A stretch of DNA of 9,004 bases from an uncultured Kangiella sp. (GCA_946480585.1 CAMLKQ010000076.1:1-9004), one strand, 5' to 3'. Shown: positions 1 through 7,512, numbered from the stretch's first letter. Notes: a model not told the origin generated them from the letters alone. Numbers and translations are program-made.

Positions 1-1664
1 TGGTGTCCGGCTTTATCGCGCTGACGTTGAGCCCGATGATGTGTTCGCGGATGTTGAAGCCGCACGAGCAGCACGGCCGGCTTTACCAAAGCTTCGAGAA
101 TTTCTTCAACGCCCTCAATCGCGGCTATCACGCGCTATTGGTGCGAGCACTGCGCCTGCGTGTGGTGGTGGTGCTGTTTGCGCTGGCGATGGGGGGCGCG
201 TCGGCGTGGCTGTTCACCACACTGAAAAGTGAACTGGCACCAACCGAAGACCGCGGCCTCTTCATCGGTTTTGGTTTGGGGCCCGAAGGCGCGACGCCGG
301 ATTACGTCAACAAATATGCCTACAAGATGGAGGACATCTTCAAAGGTGTTCCGGAAGTCGAGCGCTGGTTCACCATCGTCGGCTTCCCGACCACGACCCA
401 AACGCTGTCGTTCGTCCGGTTGAAAGACTGGGAAGAGCGCGAACGTAAACCGGCTGACATCGCGCAGGCGATTGGTGGTCAGCTGTGGGCAGGGGTGCCG
501 GGCCTGATGGCGTTTCCGGTGATCCCGCCGTCGCTGGGGCAGGGACCGACCGCGAAACCGCTGGAGATCGTGCTGCAAACGAGCGGTAGTTATGCCGATC
601 TGCAAACCCTGGTCAACGCCGTCACCGAAAAAGCGCGTGCCAATCCGGGGCTTGCCAACATTGACAGCGATCTGCGCCTGAACAAACCCGAACTGCAAGT
701 CGAGGTCAATCGCGAGAAAGCCAAACTGGTTGGCGCCGAAATCAGTCAGATCGGTCGCACCATGGAAACGATGCTCGGTGGCCGCAAAGTGACGCGGTTC
801 AAGATCGGCGCCGAGCAATACGATGTCTGGGTTCAGGTCGATCGCCCGGATCGCGCCAACCCCGATGATCTGACCCGGCTTTACGTGCGCACGGTCAATG
901 ATCAGATGGTGCCGCTGTCGAATCTCGTCACCATCAAGGAAACCGTCAGTCCACGCGAGCTGAACCACTTCAACAAGCTACGCTCGGCGACCATCAGTGC
1001 AACGCTGGCGCCCAACTACACGCTCGGCGAAGCGGTGGCCTTCTTTGAGGAAACGGTGCTGGCACTGGGCGATATCAAGGCCCAGATCGATTACGCCGGC
1101 AACACCCGCGAATTCAAGGAATCGAGCAGCTCGATCTACATGACCTTTGTGCTGGCGCTGATTTTCATTTTCCTGGTGCTGGCGGCGCAGTTTGAAAGCT
1201 TCATCGACCCGTTCGTGATCCTGTTCTCGGTACCGCTTGCCATTGCCGGCGCGCTGTTCACCTTGAAGCTCACCGGCGGCACGCTGAACATCTACTCCCA
1301 GATCGGTTTGATCACACTGGTAGGCCTCATCACCAAGCACGGCATTCTGATTGTCGAATTTGCCAATCAGCTGCGCGCCGAAGGCAAGCCGCTGTTCGAT
1401 GCGGTGGCCGAAGCGGCGACGCTGCGGCTGCGACCCATCCTGATGACCACTGGCGCGATGGTGCTCGGCGCGGTGCCGCTGGCGCTGGCGACGGGTGCAG
1501 GTGCCGAGAGCCGGCAACCGATTGGCTGGGTCATTGTCGGTGGCATGCTGATCGGCACATTCTTTACGTTGTTTGTTGTACCGGTCATTTACACTTTGCT
1601 GTCGCCGGCACAAGCGCATCGACAGGACCCGGCACTGGCAGCCGCGACGGCGGCAGCGGAGTGA
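1..1664 (+). CDS. RND-family (HAE-1 type) multidrug efflux permease, C-terminal half, 5' end outside window
   Basis: This is the inner-membrane, proton-driven pump subunit of a tripartite efflux system. About 553 residues are present. The frame is open from the first base, and the GTG at base 3 is an internal Val codon, not a start. The visible part begins at the family's mid-protein segment (SGFIALTLSPMMC), which matches roughly AcrB residue 475, so nearly half the protein is missing. A membrane segment follows at about 51-72. The second periplasmic porter/docking region covers about 75-370, including the FVRLKDWEER stretch typical of HAE-1 pumps. The C-terminal membrane block covers about 378-535. 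The motif GLITKHGILIVEFA (Lys445 of the visible part) matches the AcrB TM10 motif that carries the relay Lys940. The paired aspartates of TM4 lie upstream of the window. The tail is Ala-rich. The gene converges on the second RND gene and shares a terminator with it. The family call is firm; the substrate cannot be told. Confidence 0.95.
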   Translation, partial: VSGFIALTLSPMMCSRMLKPHEQHGRLYQSFENFFNALNRGYHALLVRALRLRVVVVLFALAMGGASAWLFTTLKSELAPTEDRGLFIGFGLGPEGATPDYVNKYAYKMEDIFKGVPEVERWFTIVGFPTTTQTLSFVRLKDWEERERKPADIAQAIGGQLWAGVPGLMAFPVIPPSLGQGPTAKPLEIVLQTSGSYADLQTLVNAVTEKARANPGLANIDSDLRLNKPELQVEVNREKAKLVGAEISQIGRTMETMLGGRKVTRFKIGAEQYDVWVQVDRPDRANPDDLTRLYVRTVNDQMVPLSNLVTIKETVSPRELNHFNKLRSATISATLAPNYTLGEAVAFFEETVLALGDIKAQIDYAGNTREFKESSSSIYMTFVLALIFIFLVLAAQFESFIDPFVILFSVPLAIAGALFTLKLTGGTLNIYSQIGLITLVGLITKHGILIVEFANQLRAEGKPLFDAVAEAATLRLRPILMTTGAMVLGAVPLALATGAGAESRQPIGWVIVGGMLIGTFFTLFVVPVIYTLLSPAQAHRQDPALAAATAAAE

Positions 1665-1728
1665 GTCGTTGATGGCAGGTGATATCACGACTTTTGAATG
1701 TGCATGACCACATGCCAGTCAGCAAAAC

Positions 1729-1759
1729 AAAAAGGGCCGCAGCAATTGCGGCCCTTTTT
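1729..1759. terminator. Bidirectional Rho-independent terminator between the two convergent RND genes
   Basis: A perfect 12-bp inverted repeat (AAAAAGGGCCGC at 1729-1740, complement at 1748-1759) encloses a 7-nt loop. The GC-rich core is flanked by an A-tract on one side and a T-tract on the other. Either transcript therefore ends in a hairpin plus U-run. It lies 65 bp after the stop of the plus-strand permease and 33 bp past the stop of the minus-strand permease, as expected for a shared terminator. Confidence 0.93.
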
Positions 1760-1791
1760 GCTTATGACTGCGATACCGGGGCTGCGCTGAC

Positions 1792-4700
1792 TCAGCTGCG
1801 CTGAATCACCATGCCATTGGCGTGGCGGCGACGGAACGGCAGCATCAGCAACCGATAAATCGCCCGGATGAATACCAGGGTCAGAATCGACTCCAGCACA
1901 ATCAACACCGCGCTGATGGCTGCGCCGAACCGCTCACTGCGGCGCTGGAACTTGGCGCGCGCCCGTTCAGCAGCGATCTCAATGCTGTCATAGAAGCTCG
2001 GGATCATCAGCAGCGTCAGGATGGTTGAGGTGATCGTGCCGCCGATAATCGCAACCGCCAGCGGCTGGTAGAATTCGCCGCCCTCGCCGACACCAATTGC
2101 GACCGGCAGCATGCCGGCGATCAGCGCGAACGTGGTCATCAGAATCGGCCGCAGACGGGCACGACCGGCTTCCATCAGGGCTTCTTCCCGATCCATGCCT
2201 TCTGCCTCCTTCTTGCGAGCGCAATCGAGCAGCAGAATGGCGTTCTTGGCGACCAGGCCCATCAGCATGATGATGCCGATAAAGCTCATCAGGTTCAGCG
2301 TGTGGCCGGTGCTGACCAGCGCAACCACGACACCGATCAAGCTCAGCGGCAAGCTCAGCATCACCGGAATCGGTGCCAGGAACGAGCCGAACTGAATCAC
2401 CAGGATGAAGTACATCAGCACGACACCCATGACCAGCGCAGTCAGCATGGCACTGAACACTTCCTGCTGATCGCGGCCTGCACCACGCAGTTCGATGCCG
2501 TAACCGGTCGGGAAATCGATCGAGCGCGCCAGCTTCATCGCGTCATTAATCACGTCGCCCGAAGCGCGGCCTTGCACGTTGGCGGTCACCGTTACCGCGC
2601 GCTTGCCATCGATGTGCGAGATACGGGCCGGCGCCTTGTCCATGCGCACTTTTGCGATCTGTTCAAGCGGCACCACGGTATTGCTGCCACCGGGCACCAG
2701 CGGCAAACGCTCCAGTGCGGCGATGTCACGGCGATCATCCGGGTGCAGACGCAGTGCGACATCGCGGGTTTCGCTGTTCGGGTCGACCCAGTCGCCAACT
2801 TCGATGCCGGCGAAGGCGACACGCAAGGCTTGCGCCGCATCGCCCGTCGAGATGCCGAGCGTGCTGGCCAGACTGCGATCCAGCTCGATCTGCAATTCCG
2901 GCATCGGATCCTGCTCGGCGAGACCGACATCGACCGCACCTTCGATCTTGCGCAAGTCTTCCATGTAGGCGTTGGTGATCTCCATCAGCCGGCGCGAATC
3001 TTCACCGTAGAAGCTGATCCGGACCGGTTTGCCGCCACCGTTGTTGGTGTCTTCCTGCACGGTGTACTCGGCGCCAACCAGTCGTGACAACCGGGCCCGC
3101 ATGTCAGCGGCAATGGCAGAGGCCGGCCGATCACGATCGGAGGATTTGCCGATGTCGACGTCAATGCGGCTGTTGCCGGTGCGGATATCGCTGTAGGTCG
3201 ACTTCACTTCCGGAATTTCGCGGAACAAGGTCGCGGCCTGCTCGGTCTTGATCCGGGCGTAGTCGAGGCTGACGCCAGACGGCATGCGGATTTCCACACT
3301 GAGCTGACCGTTGTCAGATGCCGGCAGGAAGCTGGTGCCACCAAAATTGGCCTGCAGGAAACCGGCAACCACCAGACTCAGCACCGCGAAGATCGCCATC
3401 CATTTGCGATGATGCAGGGCCCAGCTGATCACATAGCCATAGCGATCGGCCTGATGATCAAACCAGTTGTTGAAGCGCTCCAGCAGCTTCGAGAAACCTT
3501 TTTTCTCGCGGTGCTGATAGCCAACCGGGTCACCCCAGTAGGCCGACATCATCGGGTCAAGCGAGAACGAAATGAACAGTGAAACCAGCACCGACGCAGC
3601 GACGGTCAGACCGAACGGCTTGAACCACTGGCCGGTCATGCCGCCCATGAAGGCGACCGGAATGAACACGGCGATGATCGAGAATGTTGTCGCGGCAACG
3701 GCCAGACCGATCTCGCGGGTGCCTTCGCGGGCGGCGGTCATCCGGTCGGAGCCGTTCTCCATGTGTCGGACAATGTTTTCGCGCACGACGATCGCATCGT
3801 CAATGAGCACACCGATGGCGAGTGACAGGCCGAGCAGGGTCATGAAGTTCAGCGTGAAACCGCACAGCCAGACCGCGATGAATGCAGCCAGCACCGAGGT
3901 CGGCAGCGCCAGCGCGGTGATCAGCGTCGAGCGCCAGGAATTCAGGAACACATAGACCACAAAGATGGTCAGGCCGGCGCCCAGTACCAGCGCTTCGATG
4001 ACGTTGTTCAGGCTTTGCTCGGCCCATTCACCGCCATCAAATGCCAGCTCCAGTTCGGTGCCCTCCGGAAGACTCTTGCGGATGGTTTCCAACTCGGCGC
4101 GAACGGCATGCGAAACCGAAACGGTGCTGGCGTCGCGGGTACGCACGATACTGATGCCGACCGACGGTTTGCCGTTGTACAGCGAGATATTGTTGTTCTC
4201 GGCGGTGCCGTCGCGCACTTCGGCGACATCACCGAGCCGGACCACTTCATCGCCGCTGCGCTTGATGACAATGCGCTCAAAATCTTCCGGCGTTTCCAGC
4301 CGGCCGATCAAACGAATGCCGGTTTCACCGAGTTCGCCTTTCAGGCGACCGGCCGGTGCGGTCAGGTTCTGGTTCGACAGCGCACGCTGCACTTCAGCAA
4401 CCGAGATATTGTGTTCGCGCAGTTTGGCGCTGCGCAGCAGCACCGACAGCTCGCGGCGCAGTGCACCGGAGACATTGACCACCGCGACACCATCGATGGC
4501 GCGGAACTGATCGGCGATCTCGTCTTCGGCCAGTCGTGACAATTCCAGATGGCTTTGCGAACTCGACGACAGTGATATCGACATGATCGGCCAGGCGTCC
4601 GGGTCGGCGCGCTGGATCACCGGCTCGCGCATTTCCACCGGCAGCTTGTAGCGCACCGCCGAGATCGCGTTGCGCACTTCGTCGCTGGCTTCAATCAGGT

Positions 4701-4998
4701 TCTTGTTGAAGTCGAACTGGATATTGAAGAACCCGCTGCCTTCATTGGCCCAGGCGTTCATCTCGCGGACGCCGGGGATGCTGCGCATCGATTTCTCGAT
4801 CCGGTCGAGCACTTCGCGCTCGACCGTCTCCGGTGACGCGCCCGGATACGGAATGCTGACGCGCAGCATCGGCGGTTGCACATCGGGCCGTTCGTTGACG
4901 CGCAGCTTGCCGAGCGCCATCCAGCCGAGCGCGACCAAGGCAATCGTCACCACGATGGTGACGACCGGTCGCTTGATACTGAAATCTGACAGAAACAT
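1792..4998 (-). CDS. RND-family (HAE-1 type) multidrug efflux permease, complete, 1068 aa
   Basis: This is a proton-driven inner-membrane pump subunit that should work with the adaptor encoded just upstream. The N-terminus (FLSDFSIKRPV) and TM1 at about 9-29 are typical. The first periplasmic porter region covers about 30-335. TM2-6 follow, with GVLIDDAIVVRENIV carrying the paired proton-relay aspartates Asp400 and Asp401. The second periplasmic region covers about 555-845. The last membrane block includes GLVAKNAILLLDCA with relay Lys918. All three charged relay residues seen in AcrB are therefore present, and the pump looks functional. It lacks the CusA-type metal-pump pattern, so drug or amphiphile efflux is the better guess. 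About 65 residues follow the usual last helix and include a further hydrophobic stretch at about 1025-1050. The ATG is preceded by GGAG with 8-nt spacing, and the adaptor stop is 32 bp upstream, so the two genes are co-transcribed. The substrate is unknown. Confidence 0.96.
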   Translation of the reverse strand: MFLSDFSIKRPVVTIVVTIALVALGWMALGKLRVNERPDVQPPMLRVSIPYPGASPETVEREVLDRIEKSMRSIPGVREMNAWANEGSGFFNIQFDFNKNLIEASDEVRNAISAVRYKLPVEMREPVIQRADPDAWPIMSISLSSSSQSHLELSRLAEDEIADQFRAIDGVAVVNVSGALRRELSVLLRSAKLREHNISVAEVQRALSNQNLTAPAGRLKGELGETGIRLIGRLETPEDFERIVIKRSGDEVVRLGDVAEVRDGTAENNNISLYNGKPSVGISIVRTRDASTVSVSHAVRAELETIRKSLPEGTELELAFDGGEWAEQSLNNVIEALVLGAGLTIFVVYVFLNSWRSTLITALALPTSVLAAFIAVWLCGFTLNFMTLLGLSLAIGVLIDDAIVVRENIVRHMENGSDRMTAAREGTREIGLAVAATTFSIIAVFIPVAFMGGMTGQWFKPFGLTVAASVLVSLFISFSLDPMMSAYWGDPVGYQHREKKGFSKLLERFNNWFDHQADRYGYVISWALHHRKWMAIFAVLSLVVAGFLQANFGGTSFLPASDNGQLSVEIRMPSGVSLDYARIKTEQAATLFREIPEVKSTYSDIRTGNSRIDVDIGKSSDRDRPASAIAADMRARLSRLVGAEYTVQEDTNNGGGKPVRISFYGEDSRRLMEITNAYMEDLRKIEGAVDVGLAEQDPMPELQIELDRSLASTLGISTGDAAQALRVAFAGIEVGDWVDPNSETRDVALRLHPDDRRDIAALERLPLVPGGSNTVVPLEQIAKVRMDKAPARISHIDGKRAVTVTANVQGRASGDVINDAMKLARSIDFPTGYGIELRGAGRDQQEVFSAMLTALVMGVVLMYFILVIQFGSFLAPIPVMLSLPLSLIGVVVALVSTGHTLNLMSFIGIIMLMGLVAKNAILLLDCARKKEAEGMDREEALMEAGRARLRPILMTTFALIAGMLPVAIGVGEGGEFYQPLAVAIIGGTITSTILTLLMIPSFYDSIEIAAERARAKFQRRSERFGAAISAVLIVLESILTLVFIRAIYRLLMLPFRRRHANGMVIQRS

Positions 4999-5030
4999 GG
5001 GATCTGCTCCGGGCGATTAACGGCGACGCA

Positions 5031-6161
5031 TCAGTTGTTGTTGGCGACTGCAGCAGTGTCGAGCGTGACGCTGGCGCCGTCTTTCAATTGACTGTGCGGG
5101 TGACGCAACACTTGTTCGCCCGCCAGTACGCCGGATTTGATCTCGTAGCTGCCTTCGCGGATATCGCGGTTGCCGATCATCACTTCCACTTTGCTGAGCA
5201 CGCCGTCTTTGACGCGCCAGACGTAGTTGTGATCGCCCTGCCGCACCAACGCCGATTCCGGCAGCATCAGTGCTGCCCGGCTGTCGGTCTGGACGCGGCC
5301 TTCCGCAAACAGGCCGGCGACCAACGGTGCACCGGTGCCCTGGATGCGTACCGCGACTTCAACCTGGCGGGTGACGCTGTTCGCCATCGGACTGACCCGT
5401 TCGATGACGCCGTCGAATTGCTGATTTTCGTAACCGTTGATGCGGAAGCGCACCGGGTTGCCGACTTTGACTTGGGTGACCTGTTCGGCGGCGATCAAAC
5501 CGTCGAAGCGGATGCTGCTCGGGTCGATCACTTTCAGCAGCGCCTTGCCGACTTGCGCGGTGTCACCGTTGGAGACGGCGCGCTCGCTGATGATGCCGGC
5601 GAACGGCGCCCGCACTTCGGTTTTTTCCATTTGCTGACGCGACTGCACGACGCGCGCTTTCGCCGCTGCCAGATCGCTCTGGGCGTTGTTGCGGCGGATT
5701 TCAGCGTCTTCCAGATTCTGGGTCGACACAGCGCCGGTCGACGACAGCGTCTTCAAGCGTTCGAACTGGCGCTGGGCTTGATCAAAGGCCTGTTGCGAGG
5801 CGCGCTCAGCTTCTTCGGCCGAGGCGAGGTTTTCGCGCAGATAGGTGTCATCGAGCCGGACCAGCAAGTCGCCTTTCTGCACCTTGTCGCCGTTGTGCTT
5901 GAACACTTGCAGGACCACTGCCGACACCTCGGCGCGCAGGTCGGCTTGTTTTTCCGGCTGCAGCGAGCCGGAGATCACCGGGCCGGTGCCCAGTTCGCCG
6001 GTGCCGAGCGCGACCAGATCGGCGCTGGCCAGCAGCAGCGGTTGGGCGACGGCATCGGCCGCGGCTTCCGAGCCTTGCTGGCCGCAGCCGGCCAATACGC
6101 CGAGACCGATGACAACGCTGGCGGCCAGCAGGGTACGGTGCAGGTGGGTGTGACGCTTCAT
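5031..6161 (-). CDS. RND efflux periplasmic adaptor (membrane fusion protein, HlyD/AcrA-like), lipoprotein, 376 aa
   Basis: This adaptor links the inner-membrane RND pump to an outer-membrane channel. From the chosen start, residues 1-26 form a lipoprotein signal with a basic start, a hydrophobic core and lipobox LAGC, giving acylated Cys26. A first lipoyl half-motif lies at about 72-104 (AEVSAVVLQVFKHNGDKVQKGD). A helical hairpin rich in Glu, Gln and Ala follows at about 106-180, then the second lipoyl half (VRAPFAGIISERAVSNGD, about 183-200). A beta-barrel covers about 215-290 and a membrane-proximal domain about 295-370. The frame stays open upstream to about 6539, but that part has no signal peptide or domain character. 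ATG at 6161 fits best, with GGGGA 8 nt upstream. ATG at 6170 is in frame but its GGGG touches the start codon. Gly and Gln follow the acylated Cys, so the E. coli Asp+2 inner-membrane retention signal is absent. The permease gene follows after 32 bp. Confidence 0.94.
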   Translation of the reverse strand: MKRHTHLHRTLLAASVVIGLGVLAGCGQQGSEAAADAVAQPLLLASADLVALGTGELGTGPVISGSLQPEKQADLRAEVSAVVLQVFKHNGDKVQKGDLLVRLDDTYLRENLASAEEAERASQQAFDQAQRQFERLKTLSSTGAVSTQNLEDAEIRRNNAQSDLAAAKARVVQSRQQMEKTEVRAPFAGIISERAVSNGDTAQVGKALLKVIDPSSIRFDGLIAAEQVTQVKVGNPVRFRINGYENQQFDGVIERVSPMANSVTRQVEVAVRIQGTGAPLVAGLFAEGRVQTDSRAALMLPESALVRQGDHNYVWRVKDGVLSKVEVMIGNRDIREGSYEIKSGVLAGEQVLRHPHSQLKDGASVTLDTAAVANNN

Positions 6162-6169
6162 GGTGGGCA

Positions 6170-6174
6170 TCCCC
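6170..6174 (-). promoter_or_regulatory. Ribosome-binding site that favours the 6161 start of the adaptor gene
   Basis: On the minus strand GGGGA occupies these bases and is followed, after 8 nt, by the ATG at 6161. Its last base is also the A of the alternative in-frame ATG at 6170, which would have no spacing at all. This supports the 376-residue form over the form with three extra residues. Confidence 0.5.
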
Positions 6175-6323
6175 GTAACAAAAGAAAGAAAAGGTCCATT
6201 TCGGATGGGGCCATTGTCCTGACCGAGCCATTGCGACGTTCGCGGCAAACGTATCTGATTGTTAATGCCGGGAACTCTGCTGAAACAACCGTAGCCGGAA
6301 ATGACCCGGCCGGCGGCCGACCG

Positions 6324-6369
6324 ATTCGGGTCAGCTCCAATTCGGGTCAGTCCAATTCGGGTCCGTCCA
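6324..6369. repeat. Three tandem copies of a 15-16 bp repeat in the divergent promoter region
   Basis: The units are ATTCGGGTCAGCTCCA (6324-6339), ATTCGGGTCAGTCCA (6340-6354) and ATTCGGGTCCGTCCA (6355-6369). They lie head to tail with no gap and differ by one inserted base and one substitution. Spacing of about 1.5 helical turns means successive copies fall on opposite faces of the DNA. They sit about 90 bp upstream of the cytochrome promoter and 163 bp upstream of the adaptor start. An array of regulator sites or a simple slippage-generated repeat are both possible. Confidence 0.8.
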
Positions 6370-6455
6370 AGACCGAGCAGTATCGACGCCGACAGCGGTC
6401 GGCAACAGTGCCAAAAGTCAGCACCGGCGGGCGGCGGCTTTGGCGCGGCAAAACC

Positions 6456-6484
6456 TTCATCCGGGCAGGGCCTTCCGCTATACT
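6456..6484 (+). promoter_or_regulatory. Probable sigma70-type promoter of the first cytochrome gene
   Basis: The -10 hexamer TATACT (6479-6484) matches the TATAAT consensus at 5 of 6 positions. A weak -35, TTCATC (6456-6461, 3 of 6), lies 17 bp upstream. A GC-rich discriminator follows, and a start near 6491 would give a leader of about 45 nt with a good ribosome-binding site. The prediction rests on sequence only. Confidence 0.5.
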
Positions 6485-6537
6485 TCGCGGCCGTCGCCCC
6501 AGCCGGATTGGGGCTCACCGTAATAAAGAGGTTGGGC

Positions 6538-6981
6538 ATGAATTTGCGCCAGATGGCGGTTGCCGCAGCAGCCGCAATGCTGATTGGGGTGTCATTGCAG
6601 GCCGCCGTGGCCGGTCAGGACAGCAAGAGCTGGCGCTCGGAAGCGTCCCAGCGGGAACGGACCGCGCCGGTCGGCAAGGTCTATGTCGAAGGCGATGACA
6701 TTCCGAATCCGGCCCCGGCCGTGGTTGCCAGCAGCGGACCGCGCAGCGGCGAGCAGGTCTACAACGGCGCCTGCGCCGGTTGCCATGCCGCCGGCGTTGC
6801 CGGTGCGCCGAAGTTCGCCGACAAGGCCGCCTGGGCGCCGCGCATCAAGGCTGGTGACGACGCGCTCTGGAACAGCCTAATGAACGGCAAGAACGCGATG
6901 CCGCCGAAAGGCATGTGCATGGACTGTTCGGAAGACGAGCTGAAGGCTGTTTTGGCCTACGTGGTTGACGCTGCCAAGTAA
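6538..6981 (+). CDS. Cytochrome c5-type periplasmic monohaem cytochrome c, 147 aa
   Basis: This is a small exported haem protein that probably shuttles electrons in the periplasm. Residues 1-25 form a signal peptide, with likely signal peptidase I cleavage after AVA (25/26). A linker of about 40 residues rich in Pro, Ala and charge follows. The haem domain starts near 68. CAGCH (79-83) supplies the two haem-binding cysteines and the proximal histidine, and Met121 in NAMPPKG is the probable distal ligand. The Cys127-x-x-Cys130 pair in GMCMDCSEDEL just after that Met is a hallmark of the cytochrome c5 family, where it forms a disulfide. The frame is open upstream to 6301, but the ATG at 6538 directly precedes the signal peptide and has AAAGAGG 6 nt upstream. 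A strong terminator follows, so it can be transcribed alone. The electron partners are unknown. Confidence 0.93.
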   Translation: MNLRQMAVAAAAAMLIGVSLQAAVAGQDSKSWRSEASQRERTAPVGKVYVEGDDIPNPAPAVVASSGPRSGEQVYNGACAGCHAAGVAGAPKFADKAAWAPRIKAGDDALWNSLMNGKNAMPPKGMCMDCSEDELKAVLAYVVDAAK

Positions 6982-7016
6982 GCAAGTACTCACGCTCGGC
7001 GCCCGCGTCGAGCTAA

Positions 7017-7043
7017 AAAAAGGGCTGCGCTGCAGCCCTTTTT
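7017..7043 (+). terminator. Rho-independent terminator after the first cytochrome gene
   Basis: A perfect 12-bp stem (AAAAAGGGCTGC at 7017-7028, complement at 7032-7043) with a 3-nt loop ends in five Ts. It begins 36 bp after the stop codon. The A-tract on the left arm would also let it work in the reverse direction. It separates the two cytochrome genes, so the second needs readthrough or its own promoter. Confidence 0.9.
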
Positions 7044-7074
7044 CATTGCCGGTGTCGTATCAGCGACAGCAATG
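7044..7074 (+). promoter_or_regulatory. Inverted repeat in the leader of the second cytochrome gene
   Basis: Two nested complementary pairs, CATTGC (7044-7049) with GCAATG (7069-7074) and TGTCG (7053-7057) with CGACA (7064-7068), make an 11-bp stem. It has a 3-nt bulge on one side and a 6-nt loop. It starts at the base after the terminator T-tract and ends 3 nt before the ribosome-binding site GAGGTGGAG (7078-7086). It could be an RNA leader hairpin or a dyad operator. No clear -10/-35 pair was found in this 51-bp gap. Confidence 0.45.
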
Positions 7075-7094
7075 CATGAGGTGGAGACAAATCG

Positions 7095-7451
7095 ATGCAA
7101 GGCATGCGTTTCGCGCTGGTAGCCGCGCTGCTCGGCCTGACCGCCTGTTCCGAGTCCGGCCCGGTGACCGCACCAGCCGCGGCCGAGGTGGACAAGACTC
7201 GCAGTGGCGCCGACATCGTTAATCAGTACTGCATTACCTGCCACGGCCGCGGCCTCTACAACGCGCCGCGCATCGGTGATACCGAAGCCTGGCAGGCCAA
7301 GCTGGCCGAAGGGCGCGAGCATCTGTGGCAGGTTGTGTTGCAAGGCGAAAAAGCCATGCCGCCACGCGGCAATTGCCACGACTGCAGCGATGACGAGCTG
7401 CGCGCCGCCATGGACTACCTGATCGCCCAGTCGGTACCGGCCGGCAACTGA
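7095..7451 (+). CDS. Cytochrome c5-type lipoprotein, monohaem, 118 aa
   Basis: This is a paralogue of the preceding cytochrome but carries a lipoprotein signal. Residues 1-17 are hydrophobic and end in lipobox LTAC, so Cys18 should be acylated and hold the protein at a membrane. Ser at +2 predicts the outer membrane under the E. coli sorting rule. A short linker (19-36) leads to the haem domain with CITCH (46-50), probable distal ligand Met88 in KAMPPRG, and the c5-type pair Cys94-x-x-Cys97 in GNCHDCSDDEL. The two haem domains align without large gaps (SG...CxxCH...AP...AW...LW...AMPP.G.C.DCS.DEL). ATG at 7095 has GAGGTGGAG 8 nt upstream. ATG at 7104 is a possible later start but would shorten the signal. 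No T-tract terminator follows, so readthrough into the next gene is possible. It is probably an electron-transfer protein. Confidence 0.9.
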   Translation: MQGMRFALVAALLGLTACSESGPVTAPAAAEVDKTRSGADIVNQYCITCHGRGLYNAPRIGDTEAWQAKLAEGREHLWQVVLQGEKAMPPRGNCHDCSDDELRAAMDYLIAQSVPAGN

Positions 7452-7512
7452 TTCGGACACCGGGCCGGCAACCGCGTCACCATGCCGGGCTGTACCGTCG
7501 TGCCGTGCTCGT

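Larger units (their letters stand above)
6171..6537. other. Divergent intergenic region between the efflux operon and the cytochrome gene
   Basis: These 367 bases separate two diverging transcription units and must hold both promoters. They contain a three-copy tandem repeat (6324-6369), a plausible plus-strand promoter (6456-6484), a ribosome-binding site AAAGAGG (6525-6531) for the cytochrome, and a pyrimidine-rich leader before the adaptor gene (minus-strand TTTTCTTTCTTTTG, about 6178-6191). I found no convincing -35/-10 pair for the minus-strand operon. The open frames running through this region on both strands are extensions of the flanking genes and show no protein-domain character. 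Confidence 0.6.

Noticed and set aside
978..1688. Minus-strand open frame (236 codons) opposite the first permease
   Set aside because: It is an antisense shadow of a confidently assigned RND coding region, and its composition is typical of a reversed membrane protein.
6241..6300. AT-richer stretch with minus-strand TTAACA and TTGTTT, considered as the promoter of the efflux operon
   Set aside because: TTAACA resembles a -35, but no acceptable -10 lies 16-18 bp downstream, and the other pairings match poorly.
6301..6537. Upstream in-frame extension of the first cytochrome
   Set aside because: It runs through the repeat and promoter region. The signal peptide starts at 6538 with a good ribosome-binding site.
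6162..6539. Minus-strand N-terminal extension of the adaptor frame, giving about 502 residues
   Set aside because: The upstream part has no domain or signal character, includes the tandem repeats, and would bury the lipoprotein signal 126 residues inside. The ATG at 6161 has a proper ribosome-binding site.
5088..6698. Long plus-strand open frame (536 codons)
   Set aside because: It is antisense to the adaptor gene and crosses the intergenic region. It is a GC-driven shadow rich in His, Asp and Gln with no recognisable domain.
7439..7472. Direct repeat GGCCGGCAAC at 7439-7448 and 7463-7472, also able to pair as CCGGCC/GGCCGG, after the cytochrome lipoprotein gene
   Set aside because: It is short and self-complementary in very GC-rich sequence, and has no T-tract, so it is not a credible terminator. 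Chance is likely.
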